Notes under the pieces: model-generated
Told to the model about the DNA's origin: nothing
What the model saw: the letters and a program-made list of their open reading frames with translations, nothing else
The model's database searches: none
Shown here: piece by piece, positions 22,839-30,543 of the stretch
How positions within the stretch are numbered: the first letter of the stretch is position 1
How the letters are laid out: the number at the start of each line of letters is the position of its first letter
Assembly (NCBI RefSeq): GCF_011045025.1
Contig: NZ_JAAKZX010000099.1
Coordinates: forward strand, 1-33,260
Reading direction: 5' to 3'
Length of the DNA stretch: 33,260 nt
From: Streptomyces ureilyticus
GTDB taxonomy: Bacteria; Actinomycetota; Actinomycetes; Streptomycetales; Streptomycetaceae
Program-made: the position numbers and the translations under genes

Positions 22839-24665
22839 ATGACCACACAGACCACTGCCCCCCAGACGCCGAGCACCCCGGCCAAGGGCAAGCCCAGCGG
22901 CCTCATCGGCATGCCCGAAAACGTGGGCCGCGCCCTCGCCACCGGCGGCGGCATCCTCACCGTCTTGTCAACCTTCCTCGCCTGGACCTGGACCGACGCC
23001 TTCCCAGGCGACCTGACCGTCTACGGCTACCCCGGCGGCCTCCAGGTCCTCGTCCTCATAGCCGGCGCCCTCACCGCACTCTTCGGCCTCGCCTCCTACG
23101 GAGTGAAGGGCCTGCGCTGGCTCACCCCCGGCTCGGCCGACAGCGCCATCAAGCTGGCCGCACTCGCCGCCTTCGCGACCGCCTGGTTCACGATCATCGC
23201 GATCAGCGTCAACCTCGGCGGCCTCGCCAACCTCGAACCCGGCGGCTGGGTCGTCGCCATCGTCACCCTCGCGGCCCTCCTCGGCGCCCTCTCCCTCCCC
23301 TTCGAACGGCCCGAAACCGAACCGGCCGACCCCGATGACACCGGCTGGGAGCAGTTCCGCCACAACAGCCGCAACAAGCTGACAGTCTTCAAAGCGGCCT
23401 TCGCCTCCAGCGGCGTAACCCCAGCCCGCACACTGCCCGCGTACGCCGAAATCCTCATCATCGTCGCGGCACTCGCCGTCGGCCTGACCGTCTTCACCTA
23501 CGGCATCGGCACCGAATACGACGAACTCTTCGTCGGCTTCATGATCACCGTCGGCTTCGGCTTCGCCGCCGCCACCAAGGCAGGACTGGTCGCCAGGGTC
23601 TCCGCGATCACCGCCAAACACCGCAACGTCACCATGATCGGCGCCTTCGCCGCCGCCGCGGCCTTCCCGTTCACCCAGTCCGACGACCAGTACGCGACCA
23701 TCGGCGTCTACATCCTGATCTTCGCGACCGTCGCCCTCGGCCTGAACATCGTCGTCGGCATGGCAGGGCTCCTCGACCTCGGATACGTCGCCTTCCTCGG
23801 CGTCGGCGCCTACACCGGCGCCATGGTCTCCGGCTCCCCCTCCTCACCCTTCGACATCCACCTGCCGTTCTGGGCCTCCGCCCTCCTCGGCGCCGCCGTC
23901 GCCATGATCTTCGGCGTCCTCATCGGCGCCCCCACCCTGCGACTGCGCGGCGACTACCTCGCCATCGTCACCCTCGGCTTCGGTGAGATCTTCCGCATCG
24001 CCGTCCTCAACGCCGACGGCACCTCGGGCCCCGACATCACCAACGGCTCCAACGGCATCTCATCGATCCCGAACCTCAACATCTTCGGCTTCGACTTCGG
24101 CCAGGAACACACCATCGCCGGATTCACCATCGCCCGCTTCGCCAACTACTTCCTGCTGATGCTCCTCATCACCCTCATCGTCGTCATCGTCTTCCGACGC
24201 AGCGGCGACTCCCGCATCGGCCGCGCCTGGATCGCCATCCGCGAAGACGAAACCGCCGCCCTCGCCATGGGCATCAACGGATTCCGCGTCAAACTCATCG
24301 CCTTCGCCCTCGGCGCCGCACTCGCCGGCCTCGCCGGCACCGTCCAGGCCCACGTCACCTACACCGTGACACCCGAGCAATACCAATTCGCCCACGTCGT
24401 ACCACCCAACTCGGCATTCCTCCTCGCCGCAGTCGTCCTCGGCGGCATGGGCACCATCAGCGGACCCCTCGTCGGCGCCGCACTCCTCTACCTCATCCCC
24501 GCCAAGCTCCAATTCCTCGGCGACTACCAACTCTTCGCCTTCGGCCTCGCGCTCGTCCTGCTCATGCGCTTCCGCCCGGAAGGCCTCATCCCGAACCGGC
24601 GCCGCCAGCTCGAATTCCACGAAGAAACGGAAGCGCCCACAGTCCTCAGCAAGGCAGGGGCCTGA
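22839..24665 (+). CDS. livM: Branched-chain amino-acid ABC transporter permease LivM, with long N-terminal extension
   Basis: The product has 608 residues, much longer than the roughly 350 of a simple LivM. The LivM core covers about residues 270-600, with TVALGLNIVVGMAGLLDLGYV, RLRGDYLAIVTLGFGEIFRI and the coupling loop IREDETAALAMGINGFRVK. Residues 1 to about 260 hold extra hydrophobic segments in pairs (for example GGILTVLSTFLAWTWTDAF, VLVLIAGALTALFGLASYG, AALAAFATAWFTIIAISVN). This extension is known in Streptomyces LivM proteins, but I know of no function for it. ATG at 22839 is preferred because AGGG at 22825-22828 is well spaced; GTG at 22830 overlaps the livH stop and is possible. Confidence 0.93.
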   Translation: MTTQTTAPQTPSTPAKGKPSGLIGMPENVGRALATGGGILTVLSTFLAWTWTDAFPGDLTVYGYPGGLQVLVLIAGALTALFGLASYGVKGLRWLTPGSADSAIKLAALAAFATAWFTIIAISVNLGGLANLEPGGWVVAIVTLAALLGALSLPFERPETEPADPDDTGWEQFRHNSRNKLTVFKAAFASSGVTPARTLPAYAEILIIVAALAVGLTVFTYGIGTEYDELFVGFMITVGFGFAAATKAGLVARVSAITAKHRNVTMIGAFAAAAAFPFTQSDDQYATIGVYILIFATVALGLNIVVGMAGLLDLGYVAFLGVGAYTGAMVSGSPSSPFDIHLPFWASALLGAAVAMIFGVLIGAPTLRLRGDYLAIVTLGFGEIFRIAVLNADGTSGPDITNGSNGISSIPNLNIFGFDFGQEHTIAGFTIARFANYFLLMLLITLIVVIVFRRSGDSRIGRAWIAIREDETAALAMGINGFRVKLIAFALGAALAGLAGTVQAHVTYTVTPEQYQFAHVVPPNSAFLLAAVVLGGMGTISGPLVGAALLYLIPAKLQFLGDYQLFAFGLALVLLMRFRPEGLIPNRRRQLEFHEETEAPTVLSKAGA

Positions 24666-24670
24666 CCACC

Positions 24671-25578
<908 letters not shown>

Positions 25579-25582
<4 letters not shown>

Positions 25583-26295
25583 CCGCCCTCCTCGAAGTCG
25601 ACGAACTCCGAGTCGCCTACGGCAAAATCGAAGCCGTCAAAGGCATCTCCTTCAAAGTCGAAGCCGGCGAAGTCGTCACCCTCATCGGCACCAACGGAGC
25701 CGGCAAGACCACGACACTGCGCACCCTGTCGGGCCTGCTGAAGCCACTGAGCGGCCAGATCAAATTCGGCGGCAAATCGCTGAAGAAGACCCCGGCCCAC
25801 CAGATCGTCTCGCTGGGACTCGCCCACTCCCCCGAGGGGCGACACATCTTCCCCCGCATGACCATCGAGGACAACCTGCGACTCGGCGCCTTCCTCCGCG
25901 ACGACAAGGCCGGCATCGAAAAGGACATCCAGCGCGCCTACGACCTCTTCCCCATCCTCGGAGAACGCCGTAAGCAAGCCGCCGGAACCCTCTCCGGCGG
26001 CGAACAGCAAATGCTCGCCATGGGCCGCGCCCTCATGTCACAGCCCAAACTCCTCATGCTCGACGAACCCTCCATGGGCCTCTCGCCGATCATGATGCAG
26101 AAGATCATGGCCACCATCGCCGAACTCAAATCCCAGGGCACGACCATCCTCCTGGTCGAACAGAACGCCCAGGCGGCACTCTCACTGGCCGACCACGGGC
26201 ACGTCATGGAAGTCGGCAACATCGTCCTCTCCGGCACCGGACAGGACCTCCTGCACGACGAATCCGTACGCAAGGCGTACCTGGGCGAGGACTGA
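25579..26295 (+). CDS. livF: Branched-chain amino-acid ABC transporter ATPase LivF
   Basis: The product has 238 residues, the normal LivF length. It shows Walker A GTNGAGKTT, the Q-loop region VSLGLAHSPEGRHIFPRMT that is typical of LivF, the signature LSGGEQQMLAMGRALM, Walker B LLMLDEPSMGLSP and the switch His in VEQNAQAALSLADHGHVME. With LivG it forms the nucleotide-binding pair of the transporter. Its start overlaps the livG stop (ATGA). It is the last gene of the operon and is followed, 11 bases later, by a large terminator. Confidence 0.96.
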
Positions 26296-26306
26296 GCTCC
26301 TCGCCT

Positions 26307-26358
26307 CATACGACGAGGCCCGCACCCCTTGGAAAAGGGGCGCGGGCCTCGTCGTATG
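26307..26358. terminator. Bidirectional terminator, livF / ANTAR response regulator
   Basis: A 24-bp stem with one mismatch (26307-26330 with 26335-26358) has a 4-base GGAA loop. It stands between the convergent stops of livF and the response regulator, so it can serve both. Confidence 0.92.
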
Positions 26359-26380
26359 TACGCGCGTGCAGGAACCGACC

Positions 26381-27037
26381 TCAGCCCTTCGCGGCCTTCT
26401 TCTCCTCCGCGTCCTGAATAACCGCCTCCGCCACCTGCTGCATCGACATCCGACGATCCATCGACGTCTTCTGAATCCACCGGAACGCGGCGGGCTCCGA
26501 AAGCCCGTACTCCGTCTGCAGAACCGACTTCGCACGGTCGACGAGCTTGCGCGTCTCAAGACGCTGCGTCAGATCGACGATCTCCTTCTCCAACTGCTTC
26601 AACTCCGTGAAGCGGGAGACAGCCATCTCGATCGCCGGGACGACATCGCTCTTACTGAACGGCTTCACGAGGTATGCCATCGCGCCGGCATCACGGGCCC
26701 GCTCGACGAGATCACGCTGCGAGAACGCCGTCAGCATGAGGACCGGAGCAATGGACTCCTCGGCGATCTTCTCGGCCGCGGAGATTCCGTCGAGCTTCGG
26801 CATCTTCACATCGAGGATCACCAGGTCCGGACGGTGCTCCCGAGCCAGCTCCACGGCCTCCTCGCCATCGCCGGCCTCACCAACGACGGAGTAGCCCTCT
26901 TCTTCGAGCATCTCCTTGAGGTCGAGACGGATCAACGCCTCATCCTCAGCAATGACGACACGGGTCGTCAGCGGAGGCACGTGCGACTTGTCGTCGTCGG
27001 GCGCGTCTACGGGCTGGGGCGACTCGGGGGCGGTCAC
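26381..27037 (-). CDS. pdtaR: ANTAR-domain response regulator (PdtaR type)
   Basis: The product has 218 residues. A receiver domain (about 24-142) starts RVVIAEDEALIRLDLKEML, has the phospho-accepting Asp76 in LVILDVKMPKLDG, the conserved Thr in LMLTAF and Lys in YLVKPF. A coiled linker (RFTELKQLEKEIVDLTQRLE) leads to an ANTAR RNA-binding domain (about 153-210) with RKLVDRAKSVLQTEYGLSEPAAFRWIQKTSMDRRMSM. ANTAR proteins bind paired hexaloop hairpins in mRNA and relieve termination. No histidine kinase lies beside it, as is usual for orphan PdtaR genes. The GTG at 27037 is preferred because GAGGAG lies 5 nt before it; the frame could extend to 27064. Confidence 0.94.
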   Translation of the reverse strand: MTAPESPQPVDAPDDDKSHVPPLTTRVVIAEDEALIRLDLKEMLEEEGYSVVGEAGDGEEAVELAREHRPDLVILDVKMPKLDGISAAEKIAEESIAPVLMLTAFSQRDLVERARDAGAMAYLVKPFSKSDVVPAIEMAVSRFTELKQLEKEIVDLTQRLETRKLVDRAKSVLQTEYGLSEPAAFRWIQKTSMDRRMSMQQVAEAVIQDAEEKKAAKG

Positions 27038-27113
27038 GGGGGCTCCTCGTTCCAGGGCAGGCACGTACTGCTCCCAAGAGCGTACCTAGCAGCGAGGCTG
27101 TGCGGTGACCCGG

Positions 27114-27119
27114 TACACT
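27114..27119 (+). promoter_or_regulatory. -10 element of the tRNA-Leu promoter
   Basis: TACACT lies 14 bases before the first base of the tRNA, which is a fitting distance for a short 5' leader. No clear -35 hexamer is seen 17 bases upstream, so this is tentative. Confidence 0.45.
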
Positions 27120-27133
27120 TCCGTGAGTGCCTA

Positions 27134-27217
27134 GCCGGGTTGGCGGAACAGGCTTACGCGGATGTCTCAAACACATCTGTCCGAGAGGACATACGGGTTC
27201 GAATCCCGTACCCGGCA
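27134..27217 (+). tRNA. tRNA-Leu (anticodon CAA)
   Basis: This 84-base gene folds as a class II tRNA. The acceptor stem is GCCGGGT with ACCCGGC (27134-27140 and 27210-27216), with discriminator A at 27217. The anticodon stem GATGT/ACATC (27161-27165, 27173-27177) encloses the loop CTCAAAC, with anticodon CAA at 27168-27170, which reads UUG. The long variable arm TGTCC-GAGA-GGACA is typical of tRNA-Leu, and GGTTCGAATCC forms the T loop. The CCA end is not encoded. UUG is rare in GC-rich Streptomyces genes. Confidence 0.97.
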
Positions 27218-27230
27218 CTCTTGACCGAGA

Positions 27231-27266
27231 AGCGGAGGCTCACGTTCTCGTGAACCTCCGCTTTTT
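27231..27266 (+). terminator. Intrinsic terminator of tRNA-Leu
   Basis: AGCGGAGG pairs with CCTCCGCT (27231-27238, 27255-27262). The inner TCACG/CGTGA helix continues the stem after one mismatch, and a run of five T follows (27262-27266). It is the only terminator in the window with a clear T-tail. Confidence 0.9.
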
Positions 27267-27304
27267 GCTGCGTAACGTCACGCCCAGTAGCGCAGAGTAC
27301 TCGC

Positions 27305-28087
27305 ATGTACGACATGGGTACGCGCATGCGAGCGCTCGCGCTAATCGCGCAAGGGCGGAGTCTGAACGCCGTAAGCAAGGAAACGGGGATCTCCCGAGCC
27401 GCGATCCGTTCCTGGCAAATACGCATCGAGCCGCTTCCGCGGATGCAGACGCAGATCACGCCGTGTGCTCGCTGCCAGCTCGTTCCGGCGTTGCCGTCAG
27501 ATGTGGCAGCGTACTCCTACCTTCTGGGCCTGTACCTGGGCGACGGGTGCATCAGCCCCCATCCGTCGCGCGGGCACTACCTCAGGATCGCGTGCGCGGA
27601 CGCGTGGCCAGGCCTGATAGACGACTGCGAGGCAGCGCTTCGCTCCGTTAACCCGAGCCATTGCGCGTACCGCGTACAGGCCAAGGGCTACGTTTCCGTC
27701 GTGGCCTACAGCCACCACTGGCCGTGTCTCTTCCCCCAGCACGGCCCCGGCAAGAAGCACGAGCGCACCATCGCCCTCGAGCCCTGGCAGCAGGACATAG
27801 TCGACGCCTACCCGTGGGAGTTCATCCGTGGCCTGATCCACTCCGACGGGTGCCGCATCACCAACTGGACGACCCGACTCGTGGCCGGTGAGCGCAAACG
27901 CTATGAGTACCCGCGCTACTCCTTCGCCAACAAGTCGGATGACATCCGGAAACTCTTCAGCGACACCCTCGACAAGGTGGGCGTCGAGTGGACCACTCTC
28001 GCTCGCGGCAGCGACCCGTTCAACATCTCCATCGCCCGCAAAGCCTCCGTAGCCCTGATGGACACCCACGTAGGCCCCAAGCATTAA
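27305..28087 (+). CDS. Free-standing LAGLIDADG-type protein with N-terminal helix-turn-helix
   Basis: The product has 260 residues. Residues 9-40 (ALALIAQGRSLNAVSKETGI followed by SRAAIRSWQ) form a resolvase-like helix-turn-helix. A CARC pair (54, 57) follows. Two LAGLIDADG-like helices can be read: YLLGLYLGDGC (72-82) and FIRGLIHSDGC (173-183). They are about 100 residues apart, as in single-chain homing endonucleases, and the acidic residues at 80 and 181 that would bind metal are both kept. No intron or intein surrounds it, so it is free-standing. It could be a homing endonuclease or a regulator derived from one, as WhiA is. It sits only 38 bases after the tRNA-Leu terminator and ends 10 bases before the pyk stop. 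No clear ribosome site is present; ATGs at 27314 and 27326 are alternatives. Confidence 0.75.
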   Translation: MYDMGTRMRALALIAQGRSLNAVSKETGISRAAIRSWQIRIEPLPRMQTQITPCARCQLVPALPSDVAAYSYLLGLYLGDGCISPHPSRGHYLRIACADAWPGLIDDCEAALRSVNPSHCAYRVQAKGYVSVVAYSHHWPCLFPQHGPGKKHERTIALEPWQQDIVDAYPWEFIRGLIHSDGCRITNWTTRLVAGERKRYEYPRYSFANKSDDIRKLFSDTLDKVGVEWTTLARGSDPFNISIARKASVALMDTHVGPKH

Positions 28088-28097
28088 CCGGATCCGC

Positions 28098-29534
28098 CTA
28101 CTTGGGCGCGTCGTCCTCGCCGATGTGATGTACCCGGACCAGGTTCGTCGAGCCCGAGACCCCGGGCGGCGAGCCGGCGGTGATCACCACGATGTCGCCC
28201 TTCTGGCAGCGGCCGATCTTCAGGAGCTGTTCGTCGACCTGGTCGACCATGGCGTCGGTGGAGTTGACGTGGGGGCCGAGGAAGGTTTCTACGCCCCAGG
28301 TGAGGTTGAGTTGGGAGCGGGTGGCCGGGTCCGGGGTGAAGGCCAGGAGGGGGATAGGCGACCTGTAGCGGGAGAGGCGGCGGACTGTGTCGCCGGATTG
28401 TGTGAAGGCCACCAGGAACTTCGCGCCCAGGAAGTCGCCCATTTCTGCTGCCGCGCGGGCTACGGCGCCGCCCTGGGTGCGGGGCTTGTTGCGTTCGGTC
28501 AGGGGTGGCAGGCCCTTTGCGAGGATGTCTTCCTCTGCTGCTTCCACGATGCGGGACATCGTGCTGACTGTCTCGATGGGGTACTTGCCGACGCTTGTCT
28601 CGCCCGAGAGCATCACCGCGTCCGTGCCGTCGATGACGGCGTTGGCGACATCGCTCGCCTCTGCCCTCGTCGGGCGGGAGTTGTCGATCATCGAGTCGAG
28701 CATCTGGGTGGCGACGATGACCGGCTTGGCGTTCCGCTTGGCGAGTTTGATGGCGCGCTTCTGGACGATCGGGACCTGTTCCAGGGGCATCTCCACACCG
28801 AGGTCGCCGCGCGCGACCATGATGCCGTCGAATGCCGCCACGATGTTCTCGATGTTGTCCACCGCCTGCGGCTTTTCCACCTTGGCGATGACGGGGAGGC
28901 GACGTCCCTCCTCGTCCATGATTCGGTGGACGTCCTCGATGTCGCGTCCGCTGCGGACGAAGGAGAGGGCGATGACGTCGAAGCCGGTGCGCAGGGCCCA
29001 GCGGAGGTCGGCTTCGTCCTTGTCGGAGAGGGCGGGGACGGAGACGGCGACGCCGGGGAGGTTCAGGCCCTTGTGGTCGGAGACCATGCCGCCTTCGATG
29101 ACGGTGGTGTGAACGCGGGGGCCGTCGACGGCGGTGACTTCGAGGCAGACTTTGCCGTCGTCGACGAGGATGCGTTCGCCGGTGGTGACGTCGGCTGCGA
29201 GTCCGTCGTAGGTGGTGCCGCAGGTCTGGCGGTCGCCTTGGACGTCGTCTTCGACGGTGATGGTGAAGGTGTCTCCGCGTTCAAGGAGTACGGGGCCTTC
29301 GCTGAATCGGCCGAGTCGGATCTTCGGGCCTTGAAGGTCAGCGAGGATTCCGACGCTGCGGCCGCTTTCGTCGGAGGCCTTTCGTACGTGCTGGTAGCGC
29401 TCCTCGTGGTCGGCGTAGGTGCCGTGGCTGAGGTTGAAGCGGGCTACGTCCATTCCGGCTTCGACCAGTGCTTTGATCTGGTCGTACGAGTCGGTGGCGG
29501 GGCCCAGAGTGCAGACGATCTTTGCTCGGCGCAT
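28098..29534 (-). CDS. pyk: Pyruvate kinase
   Basis: Pyruvate kinase transfers phosphate from phosphoenolpyruvate to ADP at the end of glycolysis. The 478 residues match a standard type I enzyme. It begins RRAKIVCTLGPATDSYDQIK and shows MDVARFNLSHGTYADH, DLQGPKIRLG, the catalytic lysine in VIAKVEKPQAVDNI, MVARGDLGVEMP and the active-site helix KPVIVATQMLDSMI. The C-terminal domain has VAFTQSGDTVRRLSRYR and GDIVVITAGSPPGVSG. No ribosome site precedes the ATG at 29534, but TAGGCT ends 6 nt upstream, so the mRNA may be leaderless. Its 3' end nearly touches the LAGLIDADG gene and no terminator separates them. Confidence 0.97.
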   Translation of the reverse strand: MRRAKIVCTLGPATDSYDQIKALVEAGMDVARFNLSHGTYADHEERYQHVRKASDESGRSVGILADLQGPKIRLGRFSEGPVLLERGDTFTITVEDDVQGDRQTCGTTYDGLAADVTTGERILVDDGKVCLEVTAVDGPRVHTTVIEGGMVSDHKGLNLPGVAVSVPALSDKDEADLRWALRTGFDVIALSFVRSGRDIEDVHRIMDEEGRRLPVIAKVEKPQAVDNIENIVAAFDGIMVARGDLGVEMPLEQVPIVQKRAIKLAKRNAKPVIVATQMLDSMIDNSRPTRAEASDVANAVIDGTDAVMLSGETSVGKYPIETVSTMSRIVEAAEEDILAKGLPPLTERNKPRTQGGAVARAAAEMGDFLGAKFLVAFTQSGDTVRRLSRYRSPIPLLAFTPDPATRSQLNLTWGVETFLGPHVNSTDAMVDQVDEQLLKIGRCQKGDIVVITAGSPPGVSGSTNLVRVHHIGEDDAPK

Positions 29535-29540
29535 GGTTCG

Positions 29541-29546
29541 AGCCTA
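29541..29546 (-). promoter_or_regulatory. Candidate -10 box of a leaderless pyk transcript
   Basis: TAGGCT on the minus strand ends 6 nt before the pyk ATG. The -35 region, 16-18 bases further up, is weak (ATTCCC/TTCCCT). The rest of the 132-base gap to 29666 holds no gene. Confidence 0.45.
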
Positions 29547-29666
29547 GGGCTTACCGGCGGGTAGGGAATTGGTCGTGCATGACTACTCAACGACCTTTGC
29601 GTGAAGGACTATTGACAAGTGTTGAATTGTGCGCCGGGGTGCTCCGATGAGCATTTAAGGCGGTGA

Positions 29667-30386
29667 TTACAGCTCCGGGGGCGCCATCGTAAAGCGGGCA
29701 TTTACGTGGGCGTAGACGTGCTGGCGTTGGGGTTCGAGGTCGAGGGGTGCGGCGGTGGAGTCTTCGGCGGCTGCGGCGTAACCGGCGCTGCGCATGCGGC
29801 CCTGCGGGGCTGCCATTGCGTAGCGTCCGCTGTCTTCCGCGCCGATGTCGGCGAGTTCGACCAGCGCCGCGAGTGTCGTACCGAGTGCTTCGGCGTATTC
29901 GCGGGCGCGTTGGACGGCTTCGCGTACTGCTTGCTGGCGGGCTTGGCGGTGGGCGGGTGAGGTGGGGCGCAGCGCCCAGAAGGGGCCGTCGACGCGGGTG
30001 AGGTCCAGGTCTGCCAACCGTGTCGTGAGTTCGCCGAGTGCGGTGAAGTCGGTGAGTTCGGCGGTGGTGTGGACGCGGCCGTGGTAGGCGCGGATGCGTT
30101 CGCCGCGGCCGTGTTTGGTGAGTTCGGGGCTGATGGAGAAGGCGCCGGTTTCCAGGTGTTCGACGGCCTGACCGTATGTCTTGATCAGGTCGAGGGCGGT
30201 GGCGTTGCGGCGGGTGAGGTCGTCGAGGGCGGAGCGGCGGTCGGTGCCGCGGGCCAGGACGGTGATGCCGATGCGGGCGATTTCGGGGTCGACTTCGAGG
30301 TGGGCTTCGCCTCGGACGGCGATGCGGGGTGCCTCCGGTGTGCCGTAGGGGGGTGCGGTTCGGGGTTCCTCTGCGGCTGGGGTCAT
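29667..30386 (-). CDS. SIMPL domain (DUF541) protein
   Basis: The product has 239 residues from this start and belongs to the SIMPL/DUF541 family. The domain begins at IAVRGEAHLEVDPEIARIGI and includes the central SPELTKHGRGERIRAYHGR and the late helix ARQQAVREAVQRAREYAEALG, then HVYAHVNARFTM at the end. Family members form oligomers, and some act at the cell envelope, but no signal peptide is seen here, so it is probably cytosolic. Function is unknown. The start is uncertain: ATG at 30386 has GGGA upstream, while ATG at 30434 would add 16 polar residues with no ribosome site. It is divergent from the nucleotidase gene. Confidence 0.85.
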   Translation of the reverse strand: MTPAAEEPRTAPPYGTPEAPRIAVRGEAHLEVDPEIARIGITVLARGTDRRSALDDLTRRNATALDLIKTYGQAVEHLETGAFSISPELTKHGRGERIRAYHGRVHTTAELTDFTALGELTTRLADLDLTRVDGPFWALRPTSPAHRQARQQAVREAVQRAREYAEALGTTLAALVELADIGAEDSGRYAMAAPQGRMRSAGYAAAAEDSTAAPLDLEPQRQHVYAHVNARFTMAPPEL

Positions 30387-30465
30387 ACGTCCCACTCTGT
30401 CATCGGTGGCCCGGTTCTGGGACTGGCCGGTCATCAGATCGAAACCTGATGGGTCTGTTGCTGCT

Positions 30466-30487
30466 GGTCATGACCGGGTCAGAATCT
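30466..30487 (+). promoter_or_regulatory. Possible PHO box (two 11-nt direct repeats)
   Basis: GGTCATGACCG (30466-30476) is followed without a gap by GGTCAGAATCT (30477-30487). Both begin with GGTCA, like the 11-nt PhoP-binding units of Streptomyces, G(G/T)TCAYYYR(G/C)G. The second unit is degenerate beyond its first five bases. It lies 56 nt before the 5'-nucleotidase start. Confidence 0.4.
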
Positions 30488-30543
30488 ACGCGCGTTGTTG
30501 ACCATGCGTACAGGTGGCCAGTTCCCCCGAGGAGTTACGAGAC

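Noticed and set aside
27190..27217. tRNA-Leu 3' end as the attachment site of an integrated element
   Set aside because: No second copy of the tRNA 3' end is found downstream in the window, and no integrase is present, only the LAGLIDADG gene.
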